Origin: a virus | Reading direction: 5' to 3' (one strand) | DNA: 25,796 nt | Virus record (IMG/VR): IMGVR_UViG_3300005617_000114 | Location: 1-25,796 of that record | Shown here: positions 1 to 7,097 of the stretch, piece by piece | Layout of the letters: each line of letters opens with the position of its first letter | How positions within the stretch are numbered: the first letter of the stretch is position 1 | The notes under the pieces: model-generated | Told to the model about the DNA's origin: nothing | Seen by the model: only the letters and a program-made list of their open reading frames with translations | The model's database searches: none | Program-made: the position numbers and the translations under genes

Positions 1-195
1 TGTTCCGTTGGCGCGGTTGATGTTGATGATGACGCGGGTAACGCCCGGCGTTCCGACGAAATCGCCTTTCGCCGAGACGTTTTTCAAAATGACGTTGCGA
101 CCAGAGGCGGCGGGATTCGTGAGCGAGGCAATGACGGACCCGCTGGCCGTGGTAGCGAGGTCCATGATACCTGTCGAAATCGCGTAGGAGTTCAA
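1..195 (-). CDS. Unknown protein, 5' part only (runs off the window), likely virion gene
   Basis: Only the first 65 codons are in the window and no stop is reached. The start is taken as TTG at 195 because a strong Shine-Dalgarno stretch (GGGAGGGG) lies 4 bases upstream and promoter P1 places the transcript start near 213. The reading is NSYAISTGIMDLATTASG followed by a beta-strand-like sequence with repeated short hydrophobic and Thr/Ser/Asn residues. No family is recognised. It is the first gene of the P1 transcript and follows the portal and lysis genes, so a head or decoration protein is possible, but this is inferred from position only. Confidence 0.6.
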   Translation of the reverse strand, partial: MNSYAISTGIMDLATTASGSVIASLTNPAASGRNVILKNVSAKGDFVGTPGVTRVIININRANGT

Positions 196-219
196 GGTTC
201 CCCTCCCAGGGTCAAGCCC

Positions 220-288
220 AGTTTAGGGCCTGTCAAAACATTCGTCAAGTCTCGGTGCGTTTTTATCAAACGTATACACTGTATTACG
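220..288 (-). promoter_or_regulatory. Promoter P1 with upstream 18-bp operator
   Basis: Read on the minus strand, a TTGACG -35 box (243-248) is followed after 17 bp by a TAAACT -10 box (220-225). The predicted transcript start is near 213, 18 bases before the TTG start at 195. The repeated near-palindrome CGTAATACAGTGTATACG lies at 271-288, 22 bp upstream of the -35 box and centred near -66. The stretch between operator and -35 resembles the one in P2, including TTGATAAAAAC versus TAGATAAAAAT, so operator, spacer and -35 appear to be copied as one module of about 48 bp. Confidence 0.75.
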
Positions 289-292
289 CTAT

Positions 293-682
293 TCAGCGGT
301 GAACTAGGAGCGTTATGGCGGCGCCTGCCAAGAAAGCCGCGATGCCCACCTTGATCTCCAGGCCGAACGCCTCGGATAACTTGGCGTTTTGTGCATCGAT
401 CACGGCTTGCTTGTCATTCAGGGCCTTTTCCGCCTTCGCCGAGGAGTCGTCCGATAGCGTCTTGATCGCCTTGAACTCGTCCTGAAAGACGAGCAGAAGC
501 ATCCTTGCTTGACTGCTCACTGGCTCGGGCGCGTTGAGCAAGGGTTTCGATGCTTGGTCCAGCTTTTCCTCGAAGGTTTGCGAGTCCTGGCACCAGGAAA
601 ACGAGGGCGCCCCACAGAGGAGGACAAAGCCACAGAGCAAGAGCGGCAATCGCCGCCCCCGCCAGAAGGAAGAAGGCGACAC
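293..682 (-). CDS. Putative spanin-like lysis protein (signal sequence plus C-terminal membrane segment)
   Basis: 129 aa from a GTG start. The N-terminus has basic residues (RGRR) followed by a hydrophobic, Cys-containing run (LPLLLCGFVLLCGAPSFSWC), like a signal peptide or a poor lipobox. The middle, residues about 35-100, is charged and predicted helical or coiled-coil. The C-terminus (GIAAFLAGAAITLLV) is one membrane segment. An N-terminal export signal, periplasmic helix and C-terminal anchor is the layout of unimolecular spanins such as T1 gp11 (131 aa), which join inner and outer membranes at lysis. The lipobox does not fit the consensus, so the class is uncertain. High GC at third codon positions supports this frame over the overlapping one. 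It is the last gene of the lysis cassette. Confidence 0.6.
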   Translation of the reverse strand: MSPSSFWRGRRLPLLLCGFVLLCGAPSFSWCQDSQTFEEKLDQASKPLLNAPEPVSSQARMLLLVFQDEFKAIKTLSDDSSAKAEKALNDKQAVIDAQNAKLSEAFGLEIKVGIAAFLAGAAITLLVHR

Positions 683-689
683 GCTTCAC
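414..689 (-). CDS. Possible embedded overlapping lysis gene (91 aa, two hydrophobic segments)
   Basis: This frame starts with GTG at 689, overlapping the TGA stop of the upstream holin candidate (bases GTGA), the same coupling used throughout the window. It lies almost wholly inside the 293-682 gene in another frame. It encodes MKRVAFFLLAGAAIAALAL and a second hydrophobic stretch (WGALVFLVPGLANL), then a charged helix. Overlapping frames are common for two-component spanins (Rz/Rz1). Against it, third-position GC is lower than in the other frame and there is no lipobox. Either it is a true overlapping membrane protein, or the good start and hydrophobicity are by-products of the other gene. 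Confidence 0.35.
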   Translation of the reverse strand: MKRVAFFLLAGAAIAALALWLCPPLWGALVFLVPGLANLRGKAGPSIETLAQRARASEQSSKDASARLSGRVQGDQDAIGRLLGEGGKGPE

Positions 690-964
690 GACCCGCTCTT
701 GTCGTTTGGAGGCGTCGGGTTGTTCACGTCGCCGACGATGGCGCCGCCGAGCAAGCTGATGCCGGTGCCGAGTACGATAGTCAGGATGCCGGAGTCCGGA
801 ACGCCGAAGCGACCGAAGGCATAGAGCAGGCCCCCGATGAGGAACGCGGTTCCGAGGATGCGTTTCTCGTCCCAGTCTCCGTTCTTGTCCTGGAAGGGAT
901 CGCTGATGATCTTCCAGGCTCCGGCGAAGAACGCCTTGATTTTGATCCAGATGGCTTTGAACAT
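686..964 (-). CDS. Putative two-membrane-segment holin
   Basis: 92 aa. The ATG at 964 is chosen because AAAGGAG lies 6 bases upstream; a longer reading from 991 has no such site. An N-terminal amphipathic, Lys- and Phe/Trp-rich helix (residues 1-20) is followed by a polar stretch (SDPFQDKNGDWDEK) and two membrane segments (about 36-54 and 60-78). The tail (NNPTPPNDKSGS) is short and polar. Small size, two membrane helices and a place between a cell-wall enzyme and a spanin-like gene suggest a class II holin. No sequence family is recognised, so the call rests on architecture and neighbours. Confidence 0.55.
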   Translation of the reverse strand: MFKAIWIKIKAFFAGAWKIISDPFQDKNGDWDEKRILGTAFLIGGLLYAFGRFGVPDSGILTIVLGTGISLLGGAIVGDVNNPTPPNDKSGS

Positions 965-996
965 GAAAAACTCCTTTGCCCAAACGGGCATGAAAA

Positions 997-1500
997 CTAG
1001 GCGATAACCTCGAATGGAACCGTTCGGCCCGCGTCAAGTTCCACTTTCACAGCGGCGGCCAGGGTTTCGAGGTCGGAACGATTGAGCACGCGAAGACAGC
1101 CGAGCGTCGTCGACGTGCCCTTGGCATAATGGATGCCGAAGCCGGCGTCTCGGACCATCTCACCTGTTGGTTCGCCGTAGTCGCCCGCTGGCGTGACGGA
1201 CCATTCGGGCGTCAGGTGCCATGCATCGGTCGCCAGGAAGAATGGCGCGAGGTAATCGCTGGTGCGAGGCAGGACGGCAGTCACGCGCCAGTGGCCGGAA
1301 GGAAATCCGCTCGGCTGATAGGGTTTAGGCTCCCATCCGGCGCCCGGTGTCGTCATCACGACGTCCTCGGGATTCTGGAGCGAGCGGCGGCCATTGTCGG
1401 CGTTGCGGACGGCGTTGGAGACTTGGATGCGGCGAACCACATTGCCCGCATCGTCCAGCCAGTAAAGGTCGGGCTCACCGACGTGCCAGAGGAGTTTCAC
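997..1500 (-). CDS. L,D-transpeptidase-like (YkuD-type) cell-wall enzyme, probable endolysin
   Basis: 167 aa from GTG at 1500, which overlaps the upstream stop as GTGA. Near the C-terminus is H124-x3-G128-x5-LGC135LR137, matching the HxxxG...S/GC[IVL]R active-site signature of YkuD L,D-transpeptidases, in which Cys is the nucleophile and His its partner. The enzyme would act on meso-diaminopimelate peptide cross-links in peptidoglycan. The N-terminal 100 residues are Trp- and Pro-rich (WHVGEPDLYWLDDAGN) and not recognised. There is no signal peptide, so release would need the neighbouring holin candidates. An endolysin is the simplest reading; another Cys-type peptidoglycan peptidase family with the same motif is possible. 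Confidence 0.55.
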   Translation of the reverse strand: MKLLWHVGEPDLYWLDDAGNVVRRIQVSNAVRNADNGRRSLQNPEDVVMTTPGAGWEPKPYQPSGFPSGHWRVTAVLPRTSDYLAPFFLATDAWHLTPEWSVTPAGDYGEPTGEMVRDAGFGIHYAKGTSTTLGCLRVLNRSDLETLAAAVKVELDAGRTVPFEVIA

Positions 1501-1889
1501 TGTCCGGCCCCCATGATGAGCGCAACAATGATAGGGCCTAGGACGGCGCAGGCGATGGCGACCCATGTCGTGATGCTGAACTGCTTGCGCTGGCTCACGG
1601 CTCCCACAGCGGCATCTACCGCGAGCTCTTTCTTGTCGCGCAGAGACTCCTCGACAGTCGAGACCTTGGCGTTGGCGTCGATGCGCTCCTCGAGCCTACC
1701 AACGTCGGCGCGGATTTGGGCGATCTCGCCAACGCGAAGGCGGTCAAGGCTGTAAAGCTCATTGATCTGCTTGGCGTTGCGCTCCGCGGCGTCAGCGTGG
1801 CCGTTCAGCTTTTCGATGAACAGTTCCTTGAGGCTGTCTACCGCTTCGGTGACAATTTCCTTGATGTCCTTGCGGTCCTTCTCGGTCAT
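1497..1889 (-). CDS. Coiled-coil protein with C-terminal membrane anchor (XhlA-like holin accessory)
   Basis: 130 aa, ATG at 1889 overlapping the portal stop (ATGA). Residues 1-85 are charged and heptad-rich (MTEKDRKDIKEIVTEAVDSL, ERNAKQINELYSLDRL, IRADVGRLEERID), predicting a long coiled coil. Residues about 105-127 (FSITTWVAIACAVLGPIIVALIM) form one membrane segment. The order coiled coil then terminal membrane helix resembles the hemolysin XhlA/holin-associated group found beside endolysins, and an L,D-transpeptidase-like gene follows immediately. A membrane tether for a virion part is the main alternative. Confidence 0.5.
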   Translation of the reverse strand: MTEKDRKDIKEIVTEAVDSLKELFIEKLNGHADAAERNAKQINELYSLDRLRVGEIAQIRADVGRLEERIDANAKVSTVEESLRDKKELAVDAAVGAVSQRKQFSITTWVAIACAVLGPIIVALIMGAGQ

Positions 1890-3658
1890 CCTGCGGCTCC
1901 TGCGTCGTTGGAATCGTCAAAATTAGGGTCATATTCAGGGCTTTTCGGGTCGTTTTTGGGGTTTAAAGGCAGAGAATTGGACGGCTTTTCGGGTCCGCCA
2001 AAGGGCAATTCGCCCTGAGTTGGGGTACCGGGAGCGGCATTTGTGCCTCCGGGAGTGACCAAAAGGGGCGCCCGAGCCTCGGCCAGGTCCTCATTTTCGA
2101 CCTTCTGGCGGCCTGTATTCTCGGTAAAATCGGAGCCATTATACCGCATCGCCTCGCGTTCGCCGGTCGTATGGCCCATTTCCAGGCGCAATTGGACGGC
2201 CGAAGCCTCTTTCATCGGATCGATGGACGGCATGGACGAGCCCAAAAGCGAGTGGTTCAACCATGCCTGAGTGAGAAGCGGTGACTTTCCGAAGCCAGGG
2301 GCCTTGATGCGCCTCGCTGTCACCTCTTCGGTCAGCCACTGCGTGAACTCGGGGCCAATGGACTGAGTGTCAATGGTCTCGCGCCACATTTCGATTTTCA
2401 CCCACGTCTGGAGCATGGCGGCGCGGGCGGCGGTGTAGGCGGTATTGAACTTGAGCTGGAGCATCTCGACCGAGAGGCCCTTGGCCGACGCGACGCCTGT
2501 CATGATCTGGTCAATGAACGCAGTGACGTTGAGGTTAGGGCGCTTCGTGTCGAAGGACTCCAGCGCCTCGCCGGCCTTGAGTGCCGGGAACATGATGCCG
2601 GGGCGTAGGAACTGCGTGTTTCCAGACTGGTCGACGCGCATCGGGGCGTTCGGTTGGGGAGTCGTGGACGTCGGCTTTCCGATTCCACCAGGGGCCGCGC
2701 CAGTCGGGGCCTTGTCGCTGGGACGCTTCCATACGGCGAAGAGTGCGTTGAGTACCAATGCCTCAAGCTCGGCGATTTTGCCGTCGGTGATCTTGGTCAG
2801 TTCGTGGAGCACGTTCGCCAGGAGCGGGACACCGCGGACTTGGCCGGGTTTGTCGGTGATCTTCGGGTGAGCGACGAATCGGCGCTTGCCATCATCCGAC
2901 CAGAAGGGAATGCGCACCGTTACCGTGGGCCGAAACGGATCTTCCGCGACGAAAATGGCGACCTCTCGCCCATCGGTGGTCAGTTCGATGCCCTGGCTTA
3001 CGCAATTTCCGCGCGCTTTGGCCGCTGTCAACTCGGCATTTCCGGGCTGGCAAATCTGGTCAGCGAGATAGAACTGGAAATATAGCGGGCTCATCCGGTT
3101 TGGATCGTCGGAGTACCGGAAGACTTTGAAGACTTCGCCGTCCCAGAATAGGGATTCAGCCTCGAAAGCCTGGAGGTTGTAGCCGCTTCTGGTGCCGGTT
3201 GCATCGGGTTCGGTGGAGTTCAGATACAGATTGTGCCGGACTTCGATGTCGCGCTTGATTTTGTGGCGGCGTTCGGTGGTAGCCTCGTCCTCGGCGTCAG
3301 CTTTGGGCTCGATCAACTCCCAGATGGGGGCGGACTGAATCGAAAGGCCGGTTCCGATGATGTTGTCGACCAGCCGGCCGATAATGCCCTCGGCTTCGGT
3401 GGATTCCCACTTTGCAGTGCGGCTTCGGTTGCGGAGAGCCTGATAGTCCAGTCCGATGATCGTCGAATAGGGATAGCCCAGACCCCCGGGCGACTTCGCT
3501 CCGCCGAAGAATGATGGGCCGAAGCCGGAGCCGCCTCCGCCATCGGGGCCGTAGAAGTCGCGGCTAGTGATTCCCTTCTCGCGTCGGGGCTGTTCGGGCG
3601 ACTGCGGGCCGCTCGTGAGGCTTGACCATGCGGCTCGGAGTCGGTCGCCCAGGGTCAT
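1886..3658 (-). CDS. Portal protein, lambda type (Phage_portal_2)
   Basis: 590 aa, slightly longer than lambda gpB (533 aa). It forms the dodecameric ring at one capsid vertex through which DNA enters and leaves and to which terminase docks. Diagnostic blocks are visible: PLLANVLHELTKITDGKIAE with ELEALVLNALFAVWK after it; FDTKRPNLNVTAFIDQI; and GLSVEMLQLKF with TAYTAARAAMLQTWVK, matching the family's GVSYELLSGDYSxxNYSSARAALLE region. The ATG at 3658 overlaps the gpW-like stop (ATGA), the normal lambda order of W then B. The C-terminus is rich in Pro, Asn and Gly and probably disordered. No fused or adjacent ClpP-type protease is seen; lysis genes follow instead. Confidence 0.92.
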   Translation of the reverse strand: MTLGDRLRAAWSSLTSGPQSPEQPRREKGITSRDFYGPDGGGGSGFGPSFFGGAKSPGGLGYPYSTIIGLDYQALRNRSRTAKWESTEAEGIIGRLVDNIIGTGLSIQSAPIWELIEPKADAEDEATTERRHKIKRDIEVRHNLYLNSTEPDATGTRSGYNLQAFEAESLFWDGEVFKVFRYSDDPNRMSPLYFQFYLADQICQPGNAELTAAKARGNCVSQGIELTTDGREVAIFVAEDPFRPTVTVRIPFWSDDGKRRFVAHPKITDKPGQVRGVPLLANVLHELTKITDGKIAELEALVLNALFAVWKRPSDKAPTGAAPGGIGKPTSTTPQPNAPMRVDQSGNTQFLRPGIMFPALKAGEALESFDTKRPNLNVTAFIDQIMTGVASAKGLSVEMLQLKFNTAYTAARAAMLQTWVKIEMWRETIDTQSIGPEFTQWLTEEVTARRIKAPGFGKSPLLTQAWLNHSLLGSSMPSIDPMKEASAVQLRLEMGHTTGEREAMRYNGSDFTENTGRQKVENEDLAEARAPLLVTPGGTNAAPGTPTQGELPFGGPEKPSNSLPLNPKNDPKSPEYDPNFDDSNDAGAAG

Positions 3659-3882
3659 CCATGCCTCTGAAAACTGCCGGTGATGAGGGTGTCGGTATCC
3701 GAGCATGATGCCAGGTCAGACTCAAGATCGGAAATCAGAAAATTGATCTTGTCGAGGTCGGGGCGCGTGACAGTCTGCCGGCCCTGGCCGGTGTCGAGCG
3801 AATAGGACTGGCCGAGCAACGCGGCGCGACGAGCGGCGTAGGCCGCGTCGAGGTCAGCTTGTACGGTCGCGCAGTTGGCCAC
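3655..3882 (-). CDS. gpW-like head-tail connector
   Basis: 75 aa from GTG at 3882, with GGGAGGG upstream. The longer reading from 3924 is impossible if P2 is used, because its start would lie upstream of the -10 box. The sequence (VANCATVQADLDAAYAARRA, then DKINFLISDLESDLASC) has the two-helix pattern and length of the lambda gpW family (68 aa), which joins the portal to the connector and tail. Its place directly before a lambda-type portal supports the call. The C-terminal ten residues are extra compared with gpW. Confidence 0.7.
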   Translation of the reverse strand: MANCATVQADLDAAYAARRAALLGQSYSLDTGQGRQTVTRPDLDKINFLISDLESDLASCSDTDTLITGSFQRHG

Positions 3883-3903
3883 GGTTCGCCCTCCCTTTCG
3901 CGT

Positions 3904-3973
3904 AGAATAAAACGCCTCGGGCAATTCGTCAAGTCACGCGCTATTTTTATCTAATCGTGTACGTTGTATTACG
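3904..3973 (-). promoter_or_regulatory. Promoter P2 with upstream 18-bp operator
   Basis: Minus strand: TTGACG -35 (3927-3932), 17 bp, TATTCT -10 (3904-3909), predicted start near 3897 and a 15-base leader to the GTG of the gpW-like gene. The operator copy CGTAATACAACGTACACG lies at 3956-3973, 23 bp upstream of the -35 box and centred near -67. It is more diverged than the P1 copy, but its position is the same to one base. P2 separates the terminase genes from the gpW/portal/lysis genes. Confidence 0.75.
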
Positions 3974-5912
3974 CTGTCGCGGGTTCGGCCATGCTCTCGC
4001 GCCACCAGGACCAGAAGGTCTCCCAGCGCACGGGCTCGTCGACCTCTTCCATGTAGATACCTTTCATGACGTAGAGAGCGCCCATGGCATAGAGACGACA
4101 GTCAAGAGCCTCGTTTCGTCGCCCGCGACCCTTGATCGGTTGCCACTTTTTCTTAGGACGGCCGAAGTTGTCGCGGTAGGTGACCTCTTCCTCGGCGGTT
4201 AGCTGCTTGAAATACTTCTCGCCGTGCGCGTCATCAAGCGGGAAATGGCAGTAGCCCAGCGGGACGAGCCCTTGCTCAGGACGGCTTTTACTCACCATGC
4301 GGTAAAACTGCGTCTTGAGTTGGTTCGTTTGCAGGCTCACTTTCTTGATGGCGTGCGTGGCGATGGGTCGGAGCGTGAAAAGCTGACGCTGGGCGTTCTG
4401 CAGCTCGGCGCCCTCGACGGGGAGCACTATTCCCTCGCCGAGGAAGCCCTCACAGAAGCCGTAGACCATGTCACCGTTATAGCTTGAGTCTATGAGCACG
4501 GCGTGGACAAGATGTCCCGATGGCTCTGAGTAGATCAGGTCACGAAGCCCCGTCCACGCCGAGGATTCGGGGTCTTCGGTGTCGCCCTTGAGGACGTGAT
4601 ACCCCAGCGACCAGGACTCAAGGCCCTCGCCCCAGGCGACGACCTCGGCCTCGATGCGATCCTTTTGGATGTCTGCGCCGATGGTAGTGCAGAGCGCGCC
4701 GATGGGATAGACGCCAGGGGTAAACTCTTCCTGGCCTTCGCGGCGGACCATGATCTTTTCATATTCGATGGCCCGGCCCACCTCATACCACGTCTCCCCG
4801 AAGACGGTATTGACGATGGTCTGGCGCTTGGTCACATCATCGCCGACGTCAAGCCATTCCTGGACGATGGACTCCCAGGAACGGAACCCGACGGGGCTGT
4901 AGAAGCTGGGGAGGTGGTAGCTCCGTAGACCATGGCGCCGCGGCTCTGCAGTCGGACGCCATTCGGCGATGCCGCCTTGGCGCTTGGTCCGCATGAAGTT
5001 GACCTTGTCCTCATTTTTCCAATGGCCCCCACATTTCTCGCACTCGTAGTGCACCGAGTCCTGGACGAGTCGGCCCGTGTCGTCGGTGGCATATTTGATG
5101 CCTTCCCACTTGAGGTACTGCATCGCTCCGCAGTGTTTGCATGGCACGAAGTAGCGGCGCTGGTCGCCTGCCAGAAACAAGGGTTCGATGATCGAAGAGG
5201 ACCGGAGCAACGGCGTCCCACCGTAGAGGATCTTTCGCGTCTCTTCATATTCGTCGGAACGGCGGAGGATGTTCGCAAGGGTCGAGCCTTCGCTTTTGGT
5301 CTTACCGCCTGGGGTACCGACTTCGTTTTTCCAAGCGTCGATTTCGTCCAGTAGCAGGCGGGAGAAGCCATTGCCGCGGAGTTTCGGGCCGACGTTCGGG
5401 CCGATGGCTCGGATGCGTCCGCCGGCGAACTCTATGAGGCTGTTCGTCTCGCCCGTAGCGCGGGCCCGTGCGGAAACCGTCGGGGCGAAAACCTTCGAGC
5501 TAAGGCCGGATTCTTGGATCATTGGCCGGATGCGCGTCTTCATGACCTCTTCGGCGGCCTCTTTGTCGGCTCCGACATAGAGCGTCGGATGAGGGGCGAC
5601 GTCGATAGAGTAGCCAATGAAGTTCTCGAGCACGCCCACCGTGAAGCCGACGCGGGCCCCCTTCATGACCGCGATCTCTTGGACGGGGCTCGTCTCGCTG
5701 AGGCAGTCGGCGATTTCTTCAAGGTAAGGCGTCACAGCCCAGTCGAAGAGTCCGTCTTGCGGGGAGAGCCCCTTCGGGATGACGCGGGTCTTCTCGGCCC
5801 ACTCTACCATGCTGACGTGGGTGATCTCGGTTTTGATCGTGGCCTGTAGGGTGTCGGCGATCCAGTCGCGTTGATCGGATAGTTCGGCTTCGGCAAAGAG
5901 ACTAGCGGGCAT
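3969..5912 (-). CDS. Terminase large subunit, GpA family
   Basis: 647 aa, matching lambda gpA (641 aa) in length. It is the packaging motor and nuclease that cuts concatemeric DNA and drives it through the portal by ATP hydrolysis. The ATPase part has a Walker A-like loop MKGARVGFTVG (83-93; gpA-type with Arg after Ala) and Walker B LLLDEID (186-192). Two Cys pairs (CKHC 258-261 and CEKC 291-294) may bind zinc. The C-terminal RNase H-like nuclease shows IGADIQKDRIE (411-421, Asp414) and LIDSSYNGD (473-481). It overlaps the small subunit by 11 bases. The stop lies at the edge of the operator in P2. Confidence 0.95.
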   Translation of the reverse strand: MPASLFAEAELSDQRDWIADTLQATIKTEITHVSMVEWAEKTRVIPKGLSPQDGLFDWAVTPYLEEIADCLSETSPVQEIAVMKGARVGFTVGVLENFIGYSIDVAPHPTLYVGADKEAAEEVMKTRIRPMIQESGLSSKVFAPTVSARARATGETNSLIEFAGGRIRAIGPNVGPKLRGNGFSRLLLDEIDAWKNEVGTPGGKTKSEGSTLANILRRSDEYEETRKILYGGTPLLRSSSIIEPLFLAGDQRRYFVPCKHCGAMQYLKWEGIKYATDDTGRLVQDSVHYECEKCGGHWKNEDKVNFMRTKRQGGIAEWRPTAEPRRHGLRSYHLPSFYSPVGFRSWESIVQEWLDVGDDVTKRQTIVNTVFGETWYEVGRAIEYEKIMVRREGQEEFTPGVYPIGALCTTIGADIQKDRIEAEVVAWGEGLESWSLGYHVLKGDTEDPESSAWTGLRDLIYSEPSGHLVHAVLIDSSYNGDMVYGFCEGFLGEGIVLPVEGAELQNAQRQLFTLRPIATHAIKKVSLQTNQLKTQFYRMVSKSRPEQGLVPLGYCHFPLDDAHGEKYFKQLTAEEEVTYRDNFGRPKKKWQPIKGRGRRNEALDCRLYAMGALYVMKGIYMEEVDEPVRWETFWSWWRESMAEPATA

Positions 5913-6582
5913 TGGCCACGCCTTCGAGCGCCCGGGTCACGGCGACGTTGAGCGCTTTCTCGAGTTCGAGTTCGCCGGCTGACCTGTCGGCGCCTGATTT
6001 CGCCATCGACCAGAGACGCGCGATGACTCGCCGCGGTACGCGCATTACGTTCTGAGAGAGCGATTGGTTCCAATTCTCGGCCGTGCGGCGGAACTCCTCT
6101 TTGCTGATGACGTTCTTTTTTGCCTGCGCGAGCTTGAACTCGTGGAGCAGGGTCATCGCCTTTTTGAGCGCGATGTCGGCCTTAAACTTTTCGATGGGTA
6201 GGTTCGCCGCCTCGCCGAGGTCGGACTTGAAACGCTCAGTCATCGCGGCCAGGTTCTTGCGCTCGGTTGGGCTCAGGTCAGCGAGGTCGACGCCTTCGAC
6301 GGTTGCCAGCTTTTTCGCCTGGCGCTTGGCGACTGCCTTTTGGAACTCTGCGCGTTCGGCTTTCTCACTTGGGTCTTCGACCCTCGTCTTTGTGGCCTTC
6401 GGCTTCGGCGCTGGCGTCGGCTTTGCGCCGTCCTTGTGCTGGGCAAGGTAGAGCGCGTTCGTCGGGTGGCCGGTGTCGATCTTGCCGTCTTCACGCTTGA
6501 CGATCTTGAGCGCGGGGGCTTTAGATACGGCGACCTTGGAGACGCCGGCCATGCGGGAGAACTCGGCGGCGGAGACGATCAC
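5902..6582 (-). CDS. Terminase small subunit, Nu1-like
   Basis: 226 aa, GTG at 6582. The N-terminus (VSAAEFSRMAGVSKVAVSKA, residues about 3-22) is a helix-turn-helix of the Nu1/MerR-like winged type that in lambda binds the cosB repeats. A Pro/Lys linker (residues 50-70) leads to an Arg/Lys-rich helical region (ERAEFQKAVAKRQAKKL) and a C-terminal part expected to bind the large subunit. Lambda Nu1 is 181 aa, so this protein is somewhat longer. It directly precedes the large subunit. It may recognise the repeat array in the 568-bp non-coding region upstream. Confidence 0.8.
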   Translation of the reverse strand: MIVSAAEFSRMAGVSKVAVSKAPALKIVKREDGKIDTGHPTNALYLAQHKDGAKPTPAPKPKATKTRVEDPSEKAERAEFQKAVAKRQAKKLATVEGVDLADLSPTERKNLAAMTERFKSDLGEAANLPIEKFKADIALKKAMTLLHEFKLAQAKKNVISKEEFRRTAENWNQSLSQNVMRVPRRVIARLWSMAKSGADRSAGELELEKALNVAVTRALEGVANAR

Positions 6583-6585
6583 CGA

Positions 6586-6858
6586 CTATGCCCTGTCCTC
6601 GGCGCGAGCCACCGCCATCAACCATTCTCGCGGCGGTGACGAACCATTTGCCGAAAGGAACTGTTCGCAAGCGGCGCGAAGGGCGGCGAGCAATTCGGGC
6701 GCGGCCACCATGAGATGGGTCTGCGCCGCCGCACGATCCCAACCCTCCGACGTTTTCTGGGTGACGTCTACGGTCACGTCAGCGAACGGAGTTCCATCCG
6801 AATCGAAAATCAAAAATCCGCCGCTTTCTTTCTTCCACGGAGCCTTCAGGTCAACCAT
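6586..6858 (-). CDS. Small phage protein of unknown function (MVAAPELLAAL type)
   Basis: 90 aa. ATG at 6858 is preferred over GTG at 6867: AGGTAGG is 7 bases upstream, and the longer form would overlap its own ribosome site. The core THLMVAAPELLAALRAACEQ is a motif seen in many small phage proteins of unknown role. The N-terminal half (GGFLIFDSDGTPFADVTV) looks like beta strands. It is the first gene after P6 and ends 4 bases before the terminase small subunit, so it is made with the packaging genes. Confidence 0.75.
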   Translation of the reverse strand: MVDLKAPWKKESGGFLIFDSDGTPFADVTVDVTQKTSEGWDRAAAQTHLMVAAPELLAALRAACEQFLSANGSSPPREWLMAVARAEDRA

Positions 6859-6877
6859 GATGAGCACCTACCTATGC

Positions 6878-6917
6878 GTTAACCCTACCCCACCCATTAA
6901 CCGGCGTCAAGTTAACC
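6878..6917 (-). promoter_or_regulatory. Promoter P6 with three GTTAACC-type sites
   Basis: Minus strand: TTGACG -35 (6905-6910), 17 bp, TAGGGT -10 (6882-6887); predicted start near 6875, 17 bases before ATG 6858. Three copies of (G/A)TTAACC on the plus strand start at 6878, 6896 and 6911. They sit at the -10, in the spacer and just upstream of the -35 box, where a bound protein would block RNA polymerase. The 18-bp operator of the other promoters is absent. P6 drives the terminase genes. Confidence 0.65.
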
Positions 6918-7097
6918 CGGTCAAAAACTTTTGTCAGTGCGCGAGTTTCGAAAAGTCGATGCTTACCCGCCAACGTGACAAGGTCAGGAAGAACCTACGA
7001 TTTTTCGCGGCGTTTTGCCGTGTACCAGGCTGTCCCATGTGTACCAGAGCGACCACGTTGATGATAGGTCTATGCGCTAAAAAGACTTACGAACGTT

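Noticed and set aside
414-1037. Longer 207-aa reading on the minus strand
   Set aside because: Its first part is the out-of-frame image of the holin candidate (Arg/His-rich). Only the part from GTG at 689 is kept as a possible gene.
2445-2870. Plus-strand reading frames opposite the portal gene
   Set aside because: They are antisense images of a strongly supported portal gene and lack ribosome sites.
3735-3932. Longer starts for the gpW-like gene and overlapping frames
   Set aside because: They begin at or upstream of the P2 -10 box, so the transcript would not contain them.
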